Shown: positions 23,385 to 32,062, counted from the first letter of the stretch. The stretch is DNA of 45,014 nucleotides from Syntrophomonas sp. UBA5288 (GCA_002408445.1 DHSK01000055.1:31167-76180); one strand, 5' to 3'. Numbers and translations are program-made. Notes: generated by a model not told the origin, from the sequence alone.

Positions 23385-24248
23385 GTGCCCATTACCATTA
23401 GTTTGATCAATCTCAAGGGGGGAGTAGGCAAGACCACTCTTACGGTAGCATTGGCCGAATTCATGGCCCTCCAGCATGATTTAAAGGTACTGATAATTGA
23501 CCTGGACCCCCAAACTAATGCTACCGTTAGTCTGATGGGGGAGCATGAATGGAAAAAGCAAAACATCAAAGGACAGACCATAGTTCAGCTATTTCGGGAT
23601 TATCTTGAAAATACGCATATCTTCTCAGCCCGGGAGGCCATTGTCCATAATGTTTCCAATATCGGCGGGGGAATCACCGGACTCGATTTGCTGCCCTCCA
23701 GCCTCGACTTAATCGACATCCAGGATGAATTGATCAAGATTCCCACCCGGGGCATATTCAGCCAACGGCCTTTAACTATTCTGGGTGAAACCTTATGTGA
23801 AGATATAAACCATTATGATATAGTGCTGATAGATTGCCCCCCTAATCTGGGGTTGATTACCCAGAACGGCCTGATATTAAGTCAGTATTATCTTATCCCC
23901 GTTATTCCCGATGTACTTTCCACCTATGGCATTCCGCAAATAGTGGCACGGGTCAAGCGGCTGGAAACTGAAACCGGAGTCCATATTAAACCTCTGGGGG
24001 TAATTGTCAACCACTTCCGCAAGAATAGTCCACTACATACCAACCAGTTGCACCTGTTACAGCTCAATGCCGAAAAATCAGGCTATCATCAAGTTTTTTC
24101 CGCTATAATACCTGAAGCCACGCGAGCTGCCAATGCCATGGATTTCACTCTGCCGGTTCGCAGCCTGCACGATAAATATGGTTATGAAGTACCTTTTAAA
24201 CCTTATCAAAAACTATCCGAGGAGGTCCTAAGCATTGTCAGCCCCTGA
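23385..24248 (+). CDS. ParA/Soj-family ATPase
   Basis: A 287-residue deviant-Walker ATPase. The motif KGGVGKTT (residues 11-18) with the signature lysine, Walker A' IIDLDPQTNATVSL and Walker B IVLIDCPPNLG are all intact. ParA ATPases bind DNA non-specifically and position DNA or protein cargo. No parB lies beside it. The downstream gene of unknown function overlaps by 14 bases and is the likely partner. The sequence is not the usual chromosomal Soj next to Spo0J. The start is GTG at 23385 behind GGGGGAG. Its cargo is unknown. Confidence 0.9.
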   Translation: MPITISLINLKGGVGKTTLTVALAEFMALQHDLKVLIIDLDPQTNATVSLMGEHEWKKQNIKGQTIVQLFRDYLENTHIFSAREAIVHNVSNIGGGITGLDLLPSSLDLIDIQDELIKIPTRGIFSQRPLTILGETLCEDINHYDIVLIDCPPNLGLITQNGLILSQYYLIPVIPDVLSTYGIPQIVARVKRLETETGVHIKPLGVIVNHFRKNSPLHTNQLHLLQLNAEKSGYHQVFSAIIPEATRAANAMDFTLPVRSLHDKYGYEVPFKPYQKLSEEVLSIVSP

Positions 24249-24633
24249 TATGAGCAAAATAATGGCCACATTTTTCCGGTTACTGGCTGAAGAGGTCGAG
24301 CATAACCATGCCATGGCCAAACGTCTGAGTGCTCCGCTGGAAGAATTTTTAAAACAAGAGATGGAAACGGTTAAACCACGCCGAAAAAAGAATCAAGGAG
24401 CAGAGCTGCCGCAAGATTTTGATCCCTTCCGCATTTATCATGACCAGGGCAGTGTGGGACTCTATGCGGCATTGCAAATATTTGATGCCGGACAATGCAA
24501 AACTATACTGAGCAAGTTTGCTCTCGACCCGGGCCGCACTTACGTGCGCTGGCGCAAACAGGAACGTCTGGCCGGTTTTATAGTAGAGCGGGTCAAGGCT
24601 GTGAGTGAAAAGGGCATGGTCTTTATGGATTAA
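24235..24633 (+). CDS. Small protein of unknown function, ParA partner candidate
   Basis: A 132-residue protein not assigned to a named family. The N-terminal half is helical and charged (MATFFRLLAEEVEHNHAMAK, a basic KPRRKKN stretch around residue 45). Residues 55-130 form a compact module (DPFRIYHDQGSVGLYAAL, DPGRTYVRWRKQERLAGFI, VKAVSEKGMVF). I recall similar C-terminal modules (DP-R-W-ERL-I-V-KG-F pattern) in small Firmicutes proteins of unknown role. The TTG at 24235 follows GAGGAGGTCC and overlaps parA; ATG at 24250 is the alternative. Tight coupling suggests it regulates or adapts the ATPase, in place of ParB. Function unproven. Confidence 0.7.
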   Translation: MSAPDMSKIMATFFRLLAEEVEHNHAMAKRLSAPLEEFLKQEMETVKPRRKKNQGAELPQDFDPFRIYHDQGSVGLYAALQIFDAGQCKTILSKFALDPGRTYVRWRKQERLAGFIVERVKAVSEKGMVFMD

Positions 24634-24643
24634 TAATACGAGA

Positions 24644-24758
24644 ATAAAACCGTAGGCCGGTCTACAGGGCGACAGCCCTTCAGGCCGGTGCAGAGAATAA
24701 CATGGAAAGAACCCAGCCCTGAGGTCCACTCCTAACGTCGGGGACGTAGGGCAGGCTA
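24644..24758. repeat. Mosaic intergenic repeat (copy C)
   Basis: Shares ATAAAACCGTAGGCC (24644-24658) and a 77-bp block (24682-24758, containing ACTCCTAACGTCGGGG) with copy B at 9183-9415. It lacks the inverted-repeat element, so it shows the unit in its uninterrupted form. Its inner part includes GGGC-GACA-GCCC, a small hairpin. It fills most of the gap between the ParA pair and the HAD gene; nothing coding is seen. Confidence 0.78.
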
Positions 24759-24850
24759 TTAACTATGAGATATACTCTATTTTCTTAAATGGGAGTTGCT
24801 TCCGACCAGGAATTAATGTGAAAAACATAATTGTAAGGAGTAAATTATTT

Positions 24851-25507
24851 ATGAAATATAAAGTTGATGCAGTTATATTTGATTTTGACGGAGTTATCAT
24901 TGATTCAGGCGCAGATATCGCCCATGCGGTACAGCATACTTTGCAGAAATTTAACCGGCCCGTTTTAGCGGTAGATGAAATCATCAGCTATACCGGACAT
25001 GGGGCAGAATACCTGGTCCGCCAAAGCTTTAAGGGCTCAAGTGAAGAATTGATTCTGGAAGCACTTCCGGCTTATAAAAAATACTATTTGGAAAATGCCT
25101 TGGTAGAAACCACGCTTTATCCCCATGTAAAACAAGCCCTGGAAGTCATTAAGAGAAATATGGATCACAAAATAGCGTTGGTCACCAATAAACCGGAAAA
25201 TATAGCCCGCAAAATACTGGCCGGTCTGGATATAGCGGATTACTTTGATGCCGTTCTGGGCCCCGAATCAGTGAAAAAAATGAAACCGGACCCGGAAGGA
25301 ATCGGCAAAGTGCTGGCTGCATTCAGGATAGCCCCTAAAAACGCCATTATGGTAGGCGATTCCCATACCGACGTAGAAGCCGGCAAGAACGCGGGAACTT
25401 ACACCTGTGGAATAACCGGCGGACTTGGTAACAAAGCAGAATTGATCGCATCGAGCCCTGATTTTCTGATTGATGACATGGCACAGTTGCTGGAACATCT
25501 GGAGTAG
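24851..25507 (+). CDS. HAD-superfamily phosphatase, phosphoglycolate-phosphatase-like
   Basis: A 218-residue HAD hydrolase. Motif I is FDFDGVIIDSG (nucleophile Asp11, acid/base Asp13); motif II is near ALVTNKP (Thr); motif III Lys is in VKKMKPDPEG; motif IV is MVGDSHTDVEAG. The helical cap (about 18-85) is of the Gph type. Activity on phosphoglycolate or pyrophosphate is plausible but not determined. The ATG at 24851 sits behind AAGGAG; an upstream in-frame GTG at 24818 is less likely. It is a single gene. Confidence 0.9.
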   Translation: MKYKVDAVIFDFDGVIIDSGADIAHAVQHTLQKFNRPVLAVDEIISYTGHGAEYLVRQSFKGSSEELILEALPAYKKYYLENALVETTLYPHVKQALEVIKRNMDHKIALVTNKPENIARKILAGLDIADYFDAVLGPESVKKMKPDPEGIGKVLAAFRIAPKNAIMVGDSHTDVEAGKNAGTYTCGITGGLGNKAELIASSPDFLIDDMAQLLEHLE

Positions 25508-25612
25508 TAGCAAGGATTGATATAAATCACCGGGTGGGCTTATAGCATAAATCTCTCACCTCCTAAACATAATATTAAAGAACAACATTAATTATTTAGT
25601 GAGGTGAACTTA

Positions 25613-25849
25613 ATGAAGAAAGTAATCGCGGTGGAAAATAACCTTACCCCGGTCAAAGAATTCTTGAAATTGCAGGGTTGCCAGGTAATAGATGTTGAAT
25701 CAGCTCTTAAAACTGAAGTAGATGCAGTGGTGCTTTCCGGTGTTAAACAAAACCTGATGGGAATGCAGGACATTATGATCAATGCACCGGTCATTACGGC
25801 CAGCGGCAAGAGCCCGCAGGAAATCTGGGATAATATTCAGCAATACTAG
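25613..25849 (+). CDS. YkuS/UPF0180-family small protein
   Basis: A 78-residue protein (MKKVIAVENNLTPVKEFLKL ...). The pattern of an N-terminal basic strand, VKEFLKLQGCQVIDV, a central DAVVLSGV segment, and C-terminal PVITASGKSPQEIW matches Bacillus YkuS (UPF0180). Function is not known. The ATG at 25613 follows GAGGTG. A strong terminator follows at 25883, so it is transcribed alone or with the HAD gene. Confidence 0.85.
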   Translation: MKKVIAVENNLTPVKEFLKLQGCQVIDVESALKTEVDAVVLSGVKQNLMGMQDIMINAPVITASGKSPQEIWDNIQQY

Positions 25850-25882
25850 CTCAGCCATAAAATTATACCAATAGTCCAAATT

Positions 25883-25926
25883 AAAACGAGGGAGTGTGAA
25901 CCCGACAGTTCACATCCCTCGTTTTT
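25883..25926 (+). terminator. Strong intrinsic terminator
   Basis: AAAACGAGGGAGTGTGAAC and GTTCACATCCCTCGTTTTT form a long stem with one mismatch and a short loop, ending in a T-run. It terminates ykuS and, read the other way, could also end the GerMN gene. Confidence 0.88.
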
Positions 25927-25981
25927 AATCCTGGTGGACCCGGCCAACCAACCATGCGCTAGGTACCCGGCAGTCGCTAAT

Positions 25982-26839
25982 TTATTTCCACTCTACCGGT
26001 ATAACAACTTTATCCTTGTCACTTCCATCCTTCATACTTGTCCAGAACACTTCGATCTGACCTTTTCCCGGGCCGGCCGGTTTAAAATCTACGCTGGTTT
26101 TAAAATCTCCGCGGCCGGGAGCACCCTCGCTGGCCATGGTAAAGCCCTTGGTCAAGACCTTGCCATCAGCATCCTTGACTCTGTATCCCACCGTAGCTTC
26201 AAATACCCGGGCACTCCCGCTAAGTTCAAAGCCATCGGCAATTACCGCATCCGGAGCAGGAGAAGTTACCCATATGGCTGGTTCATATACAGCTGCTAAA
26301 TTACGGCTAAAAGGTTGTTCCGATAATCCAACATGTCCCCACCAATCCATAGCCTTTTCAATATCGCCATCCACCATAAAGGAAACCCTTTTAATATTGG
26401 GAAATTCGGTCAGTGTGTTAACAATACTTAAAATGCCTATCGTTTCACCCTCTGCTCCAACATTGGCTTTGAGTACGTCGGCGGAAAAATTAACGGTAGC
26501 AGTTCCCTCACTATCGACCTTGATTCCCAGCACTTTGGTGGAAGACGGAATTACTTGATTAGCACCGGAAGTAACCGGTTTACCTTTGATTAATTCTTCT
26601 ACTGCAGTCTTCGGCATATCGGATGACTTCTTTACCTTATGAACTTCTCTTACCAGATAGGTCTCGCTGTCATTCATTTTAGGATAATAAACTGTTATAT
26701 CAGTCATTTGCACCACCGGAGCCGATGGGGTCGGTGCTTTGGACTTAACTTCCTTCTTCTCCGTCGTTGTACAGCCGGCGGATGACAGTAAGAGTCCTAT
26801 CAGCAGAACCAGTACAGTAGTGTTTCTAAGTAGTTTCAT
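25982..26839 (-). CDS. GerMN/Gmad2 domain lipoprotein
   Basis: A 285-residue secreted lipoprotein. Signal peptide with lipobox SSAGC at about residue 23, then a linker rich in Lys, Pro and Ser. A GerMN domain (about 45-150: ITVYYPKMNDSETYLVREV, VEELIKGKPV, TATVNFSADV) is followed by a Gmad2 immunoglobulin-like domain (about 185-285: IWVTSPAPDAVIADGFELSG, ARVFEATVGYRV, GRGDFKTSVDF). Both occur in spore-germination and envelope proteins of Firmicutes. Role here is unproven but fits a spore former. The ATG at 26839 follows GGAGG. Monocistronic. Confidence 0.9.
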   Translation of the reverse strand: MKLLRNTTVLVLLIGLLLSSAGCTTTEKKEVKSKAPTPSAPVVQMTDITVYYPKMNDSETYLVREVHKVKKSSDMPKTAVEELIKGKPVTSGANQVIPSSTKVLGIKVDSEGTATVNFSADVLKANVGAEGETIGILSIVNTLTEFPNIKRVSFMVDGDIEKAMDWWGHVGLSEQPFSRNLAAVYEPAIWVTSPAPDAVIADGFELSGSARVFEATVGYRVKDADGKVLTKGFTMASEGAPGRGDFKTSVDFKPAGPGKGQIEVFWTSMKDGSDKDKVVIPVEWK

Positions 26840-27010
26840 GTTCAATACCTCCAAATTAGATTAATAACCAGAATCTCGCCTCTTCAAGATTAATACAGAT
26901 TTTTTGGACGAATACTTTCAATCTTTATTATACTTAGTCTCAGGCAAAATTTGCTTAATAATTCAAGCACGGTTAAAATAGCAAAGGTAAAAATTAAAGT
27001 AAAGGAGATA

Positions 27011-27202
27011 ATGAATATTTTGGAAGAGGAAAAGAAACCAGTAAATTGGGCAGGATTCGTAGAAACAACTATCGTTAATTTTTTTCAGGAACATGAACTT
27101 GAAAAACTTTCCCTGGAAGATGGAAAAGGGAATAAGGCTAAGCTAAGCCGGCAAAAAGACAATATGATCAAGGTTGAATACACTTCCACCACAACTTTAT
27201 AA
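27011..27202 (+). CDS. Small conserved-looking protein of unknown function
   Basis: A 63-residue protein starting MNILEEEKKPVNWAGFVET, with the middle IVNFFQEHELEKLSLEDG and ending EYTSTTTL. The frame is open from 26951, but the upstream part is low in coding character and AAAGGAG lies directly before the ATG at 27011. It has no signal peptide or membrane segment. I do not recognise the family. A terminator follows at 27232, supporting a real short gene. Confidence 0.6.
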   Translation: MNILEEEKKPVNWAGFVETTIVNFFQEHELEKLSLEDGKGNKAKLSRQKDNMIKVEYTSTTTL

Positions 27203-27231
27203 GCTGAATAACTAGTGCTATCTGACCATGC

Positions 27232-27288
27232 AGCCTTCCTCCCTCAACAATTCTTTATAGAATTTTTAAGGAGGAGGGCTCTCTTTTA
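27232..27288 (+). terminator. Intrinsic terminator
   Basis: AGCCTTCCTCC (27232-27242) pairs with GGAGGAGGGCT (27270-27280) with one wobble, an inner AATTC/GAATT stem stacks inside, and CTCTTTT follows. Confidence 0.8.
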
Positions 27289-27575
27289 GAATTTATACCC
27301 CCATCTCCCACAGAGGTGAACATCTGTTCTTTTTCCATTAATTATGTTATACTGGCCTTGAACCATTTACGGAAGATTATTTATGAAAATGAGTATAGCG
27401 ATAGGTTATGCTGGATTGGGGTATTAAGAACGCTTGCACCCCGGACTCACCTTAACACCCCACCCCTGCATTTGTTGGTAGTCTACTTCTTCCAGGATAT
27501 GGGGGGGAAATTCAGTGTCATCCATAATATTCAATGTCTTCAGCGTCTATTTTTTGTATTGATAGGGGGATAAAT
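27289..27575. other. Intergenic region upstream of the DUF763 gene
   Basis: A possible extended -10 (TGTTATACT) lies near 27344-27352 without a clear -35. A short frame at 27383 (MKMSIAIGYAGLGY, stop) has no ribosome site. Runs such as CACCCCACCCC and GGGGGGG are present. No gene is supported. Confidence 0.35.
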
Positions 27576-28754
27576 GTGCGAACTGGTTTTGCAGATTTGC
27601 CTTTACATGGCGGTAAGTGCCCGGCATGGCTTTTTGTCCATATGAAAGCTTTGAGTGCCGCTATTGTAGAAGTAATCATAGAGGATTCCGGCGTAGAGGC
27701 GGTATTGGAACGGCTCAGTAATCCATACTGGTTTCAAGCCCTGGGATGTGTGGTGGGTTTCGACTGGCATTCTTCCGGAGTAACTACTACCGTCTGTGGA
27801 GCACTCAAAGAGGGATTGGCCCAGATCGGGCCCGCAGCCGGTCTTTTTATTGCGGGGGGCAAGGGAAAAGTAGCACGGAACACTCCCCAGGAAATTGCCC
27901 AAACCGCCGATAAATACCCCCTTTCCGTAAATGCCCAGGATCTGGTCTATGCCAGCAGGATGTCCGCCAAAGTAGATAGTGCGGCGGTGCAGGACGGTTA
28001 CCAGATCTATCACCACTGTTTCATCTTTACCAGTTCCGGGCAGTGGGCAGTTATCCAACAGGGAATGAATGAAAGTGCCGGTGAGGCACGCCGTTATCAT
28101 TGGCTAAGTTCTCAGGTAAATGATTTTACCATAGAGCCACAGGCCGCGATTTGTTGTGACAGCCGTGGTCAGGCTTTGAATCTGGTTGCGCAAGATAATA
28201 ATACCGTGCGCCAAACCAGTTGTGAAATCCTCAAACTCGCACCCACCAAAATCGTGGACGAAATAAATCGAATTCAAAATTCAAATAGCACCCTGCAATT
28301 GCCGCGCGGTCATGCCATACCCCGAACCTCATATTTAAATAAATCTTTGTATGCCGCCTATGAACAACAACCGGATAATTTCGAGAAACTGCTGCAGGTA
28401 TCCGGAGTAGGGCCCGGTACGCTCCGGGCATTATGTCTGGTAGCAGAAGTCGCCTATGGAGTCCAGGCCAGTTATAAAGATCCGGTACGCTATGCTTTTG
28501 CCCATGGCGGTAAGGACGGTATTCCTTTTCCAGTCAACCAGTCCGATATCGAAAATAGCTATACTATTCTTAATAAGGCTTTGCGCCGCGCCCGGGCCGG
28601 TCATAATGAACAGCTGCAGGCCCTCAAAAATCTGGCCAGATGGCACAGCCAGGCAGTAAATTTCAGCAATTGCACACCATCTCAACCAAAGACTCGTCCC
28701 ATCCCCCCGTCCCCTCCAAAATCTAATACTCTGCAGCAACCCTCGCTATTTTAG
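27576..28754 (+). CDS. DUF763 domain protein
   Basis: A 392-residue protein of the DUF763 family, common in archaea and scattered in bacteria. The start RTGFADLPLHGGKCPAWLF is diagnostic, followed by LSNPYWFQALGCVVGFDWHS and GVTTTVCGAL. A helix-hairpin-helix-like motif, LLQVSGVGPGTLRALCLVAE (about residues 270-290), suggests nucleic-acid binding. The C-terminal 25 residues are low-complexity Pro/Ser. The frame is open from 27534, but GTG at 27576 after GGGGGATAA gives the family's own N-terminus. No repair or restriction genes adjoin it. Biochemical role unknown to me. Confidence 0.87.
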   Translation: MRTGFADLPLHGGKCPAWLFVHMKALSAAIVEVIIEDSGVEAVLERLSNPYWFQALGCVVGFDWHSSGVTTTVCGALKEGLAQIGPAAGLFIAGGKGKVARNTPQEIAQTADKYPLSVNAQDLVYASRMSAKVDSAAVQDGYQIYHHCFIFTSSGQWAVIQQGMNESAGEARRYHWLSSQVNDFTIEPQAAICCDSRGQALNLVAQDNNTVRQTSCEILKLAPTKIVDEINRIQNSNSTLQLPRGHAIPRTSYLNKSLYAAYEQQPDNFEKLLQVSGVGPGTLRALCLVAEVAYGVQASYKDPVRYAFAHGGKDGIPFPVNQSDIENSYTILNKALRRARAGHNEQLQALKNLARWHSQAVNFSNCTPSQPKTRPIPPSPPKSNTLQQPSLF

Positions 28755-28777
28755 CCAAGATTCAATACGAAAATTAG

Positions 28778-29005
28778 ACGCTGAATAACACTTATTCCAG
28801 GCGGTTAGGTATAGCCCGGGCGCGACTTGAGGAGGCGGTGAGAAACACCCGGCGAAATGAGCCGCTGTTGTTTCCGCTGCCGGAGCATGGAGCAAACGGA
28901 CTATGCCTGACCGCCGGCCTCCGTAAGCATGGCATTTCTGAAATCCGGGCGTTGGCCAATAGAAAACTGTTGCGGATGGGGGTGTTAATGGCCGGGTTGG
29001 ATTAA
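28778..29005 (+). pseudogene. Orphan C-terminal gene fragment
   Basis: An uninterrupted frame from just after a stop at 28775 to TAA at 29003-29005 encodes RLGIARARLEEAVRNTRRNE, PLLFPLPEHGANGLCLTAGL and RALANRKLLRMGVLMAGLD. The composition is protein-like, but there is no ATG early in the frame and the only GTG (28838) is two bases from AGGAGG. It is best read as the tail of a lost gene, or a short gene with an unusual start. Parent family not recognised. Confidence 0.4.
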
Positions 29006-29112
29006 TAATTTTTCCCGGGATGGTTGTGCACGGCGGGCATGAGCGTTAAGATAGTTCAAAGGCAGATTCACCTTTCTATTTTAAGAATAATGATATACGG
29101 AGTTGATATTAT

Positions 29113-30030
29113 TTGAAAAAAATACAGCAAGTCTATTTAGCCGGTCTCGGGGCCATAGGCAGTTCCTTTGCCGATCTGCTGCACAAGATGGATCCTGACT
29201 GCATTAAAGTCATTGCCAATCCTGAACGCATCCAACGCTATACCCAAAACGGTATTTTTGTGAATGAGGAAAAAATTCCGTTTCAATTTATCAGGCCCGG
29301 GGAAATTGTTCCTCACGCTGATCTCATCATAATTGCGGTAAAACAACATCAACTGCAACAGGCTATAGAGGACATCCGCAATTTTGTGGGGGAGGAAACT
29401 ATTATCCTATCCCTTTTAAACGGAATAGTCAGTGAAGAAATGATCGGACATAAATACGGGATGGAAAAACTGCTTTATTCCTTTGTGGTGGCAACTGATG
29501 CGGTTAGAGAGGAAACCCACGTACATTACTCCAAAGTGGGCACTATCTACCTGGGAGAAAAGTGCAATACGACCTATTCTCCGAAAGTAACCGCCGTCAA
29601 AGAGCTTTTTGACCGGGCTGGTATTCCTTATGTTATTCCGGAAAACATGATGTATGAACTATGGTGGAAATTTTGTATGAACGTAGGGATAAACCAGACT
29701 TCAGCCGTGTTGAGGGCACCCTACGGAGTTTACCAGAAACAAAAAGAGGCGCGTGAACTCATGCAGATGGCCTGTCAGGAAGTTGTTCAGATATCCGAAA
29801 AAGCCGGCATTGGTTTAACTAAAGAGAGTATCGGCCGATATTTTGACATTGTGGCCAACGTCTCCCCGGAGGGAAAAACCTCCATGCTGCAAGATGTAGA
29901 AGCGGGCCGGAGAACCGAAGTAGAGATATTTGCCGGAACGGTTATAGAGATGGGGCGTAAATATGGTATTCCAACCCCGGTGAATGATGTGCTGTACCAC
30001 ATGCTACATATCATTGAACAAAACTATTAA
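29113..30030 (+). CDS. panE: 2-dehydropantoate 2-reductase (ketopantoate reductase)
   Basis: A 305-residue NADPH enzyme reducing 2-dehydropantoate to pantoate for coenzyme A. N-terminal Rossmann motif LAGLGAIGSSFA, then IIAVKQHQLQQAI, LLNGIVSEEMIG. The C-terminal helical domain contains YELWWKFCMNVGINQTSAV with the catalytic lysine, and PEGKTSMLQDVEAGRRTEVE with the conserved binding segment. The start is TTG at 29113 behind GGAG. The ApbA/PanE family also includes reductases of other substrates. No other pantothenate genes are adjacent. Confidence 0.9.
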   Translation: MKKIQQVYLAGLGAIGSSFADLLHKMDPDCIKVIANPERIQRYTQNGIFVNEEKIPFQFIRPGEIVPHADLIIIAVKQHQLQQAIEDIRNFVGEETIILSLLNGIVSEEMIGHKYGMEKLLYSFVVATDAVREETHVHYSKVGTIYLGEKCNTTYSPKVTAVKELFDRAGIPYVIPENMMYELWWKFCMNVGINQTSAVLRAPYGVYQKQKEARELMQMACQEVVQISEKAGIGLTKESIGRYFDIVANVSPEGKTSMLQDVEAGRRTEVEIFAGTVIEMGRKYGIPTPVNDVLYHMLHIIEQNY

Positions 30031-30166
30031 AGCCCGGCCTTGTATACAACCTATTATATTCTTCCCCTTATCGCCGGGAAGAGATATAATAGGAAAATAC
30101 TATTTCTGAAGGCAATAATAACTCTGCAGGTAATAGATTTTGTAAATATCGAAGGGAAACAGCCTT

Positions 30167-31042
30167 GTGAGTGTCTTAAAATCCAACCTTCTGCTCCTGC
30201 TCGCCGCAGCCATCTGGGGATTTGCTTTCGTAGCCCAAAGGGTTGGGATGGAACATGTAGGTCCGTTCACTTTTAACGGGCTGCGGTTTATGCTGGGCAG
30301 CTTATCTTTAATTCCACTAATATTATATTACCGGGTCGACTCCCGTCCCATGCGTAGGGAATGGAAAAATGCCGTACCGGCCGGGCTTCTGGCCGGTACC
30401 GTATTATTCATCGGAGCTTCTTTGCAGCAAATCGGTCTTATCTATACCACAGCAGGCAAAGCCGCTTTCGTGACCTGTCTGTACATTGTTCTGGTACCGT
30501 TACTGGGAATATTCCTGCGGCAATCGGTGGGCAAGGGAACCTGGCTGGGATGTATCCTGGCCATCGCGGGACTTTACTTTCTCTGTATCAAAGAATCAGC
30601 TTCTATCCAAACCGGAGACTTGCTGGAACTGATCGGGGCGTTATTCTGGTCTTTTCATATTCTGATCATAGGTTATTTTTCGCGCCGGGTGGATATATTA
30701 AAATTATCAATAATGCAATTTGTGACCTGTTCCGTTCTTAGCCTTATAACAGCAGTTATAACAGAAACAATAATTATCGCCGATATCATTAATGCAGCGG
30801 TACCAATCTTGTACGGTGGAATCTGCTCGGTCGGGATTGCCTTCACCCTGCAGGCCGCCGGTCAGAAACATGCTCCTCCCGCCCATGCCGCTATTATTCT
30901 CAGCATGGAAACAGTTTTTGCCGTAATTGGAGGATTCCTTATACTGGGAGAGCAGATTGAGGGACAAGAAATGATCGGCTGTGCTTTGATGCTGGCCGGC
31001 ATGCTTATATCACAATTGCAGAGCCTGCGTACAACCGCTTGA
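30167..31042 (+). CDS. EamA-family (DMT) transporter
   Basis: A 291-residue membrane protein with about ten helices in two EamA repeats. Typical markers are LLAAAIWGFAFVAQRVGMEH in repeat 1, TAGKAAFVTCLYIVLVPLLG, and PAHAAIILSMETVFAVIGG with LGEQIEGQEMIGCALMLAG in repeat 2. Substrates of such proteins are amino acids, nucleosides or other metabolites; none can be assigned. The GTG at 30167 follows GAAGGGAAACA. It follows panE by 136 bases and may be independent. Confidence 0.9.
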   Translation: MSVLKSNLLLLLAAAIWGFAFVAQRVGMEHVGPFTFNGLRFMLGSLSLIPLILYYRVDSRPMRREWKNAVPAGLLAGTVLFIGASLQQIGLIYTTAGKAAFVTCLYIVLVPLLGIFLRQSVGKGTWLGCILAIAGLYFLCIKESASIQTGDLLELIGALFWSFHILIIGYFSRRVDILKLSIMQFVTCSVLSLITAVITETIIIADIINAAVPILYGGICSVGIAFTLQAAGQKHAPPAHAAIILSMETVFAVIGGFLILGEQIEGQEMIGCALMLAGMLISQLQSLRTTA

Positions 31043-31108
31043 TTTCACCCTGTTCAGCCCGGACGTTGCCGCAAGCCTCTGCAAATATCTTTTCGGAGGT
31101 ATGCGACG

Positions 31109-31951
31109 ATGCTTAAAGTTTTGCAGTATGTAATTGCTATTCTCGTACTGATTATCATTGGTATAATTATCTGCTCATTTATAGCCAATCTGGTATTTAA
31201 GCATAAAGTAAACCGGGAAGTCGAGGAACTACTCCGTGACAGTAAAGCAAAGCAAAGCGTACAGCAATCAGATTTGCAGGGATTACCATCCCCGGTTCAA
31301 AAATGGATGACAGCAGCAGGAGTAATAGGAAAAGAAAGAATCCAATCGGTTAGAATGAAACAGCAGGGTTTTATGAGAACTAAGATAAATCAGCCCTGGA
31401 TGCCTTTTTCGGCTCAACAGTACGCAGTTATAAAAGAACCTGGTTTTATCTGGTCGGTTAAAGCCCAGGCTGCACCATTTATATCTATAGTCGGAAGGGA
31501 TATGTATTATAAGGGCCAAGGCAATATGCTTATCAAATTGCTGGGTCTGGTTACGGTTGCCAATGCCTCCGGCAAGGAAGTAAATCAAGGCTCCATGCTA
31601 AGGTATATGGCGGAAACTATGTGGTATCCCTCAGCCGCTCTCAGTTCCTATATTCAATGGGAAAATATCGACGACAATTCAGCCAGGGCAACCATGCGCT
31701 GCAAAGGGATGGAAGCATCAGGTATTTTCCATTTCAATGACCGGGGTGAACCGGTTAATTTCACCGCCCGGCGTTATCGGGAGACAGACGGCAGCTATGA
31801 ACTTGCAACCTGGTCTGCAGATGTTGCAGACTATAAAGAATTTGAAGGTATCCGAATTCCTTCGACTGGAACTATAACCTGGAAACTACCGACCGGTGAT
31901 TTTACCTGGTACCGGCTGGAAATAGTGGATGCCTCGTTTAATACTCACTAA
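31109..31951 (+). CDS. DUF6544-like membrane-anchored protein
   Basis: A 280-residue protein with one N-terminal helix (residues 4-29, YVIAILVLIIIGIIICSFIA) and a predicted extracytoplasmic beta-rich domain. LPSPVQKWMTAAGVIGKERI, VRMKQQGFMR, MLRYMAETMWYPSAALSSYI and EFEGIRIPSTGTITWKL match the DUF6544 (older DUF6920) pattern. Function unknown. ATG follows CGGAGG. It could be co-transcribed with the EamA gene 66 bases upstream. Confidence 0.72.
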   Translation: MLKVLQYVIAILVLIIIGIIICSFIANLVFKHKVNREVEELLRDSKAKQSVQQSDLQGLPSPVQKWMTAAGVIGKERIQSVRMKQQGFMRTKINQPWMPFSAQQYAVIKEPGFIWSVKAQAAPFISIVGRDMYYKGQGNMLIKLLGLVTVANASGKEVNQGSMLRYMAETMWYPSAALSSYIQWENIDDNSARATMRCKGMEASGIFHFNDRGEPVNFTARRYRETDGSYELATWSADVADYKEFEGIRIPSTGTITWKLPTGDFTWYRLEIVDASFNTH

Positions 31952-32017
31952 ATGCAAAACCGGTATTTGCCGTGTTCCTGCCGCTTTCTGCTTAAATTCC
32001 GGAAGTATCAAAATAAA

Positions 32018-32047
32018 GGGAATCGATTTACATTAAAACCGATTCCC
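32018..32047 (-). terminator. Terminator after carB
   Basis: GGGAATCG (32018-32025) and CGATTCCC (32040-32047) form a perfect 8-bp stem. On the minus strand it is followed by TTTATTTT. It could also end the convergent plus-strand transcript. Confidence 0.75.
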
Positions 32048-32062
32048 TTAATTGTTTTAGTA

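Noticed and set aside
27603..28100. 165-residue minus-strand frame opposite DUF763
   Set aside because: Antisense shadow of a conserved gene.
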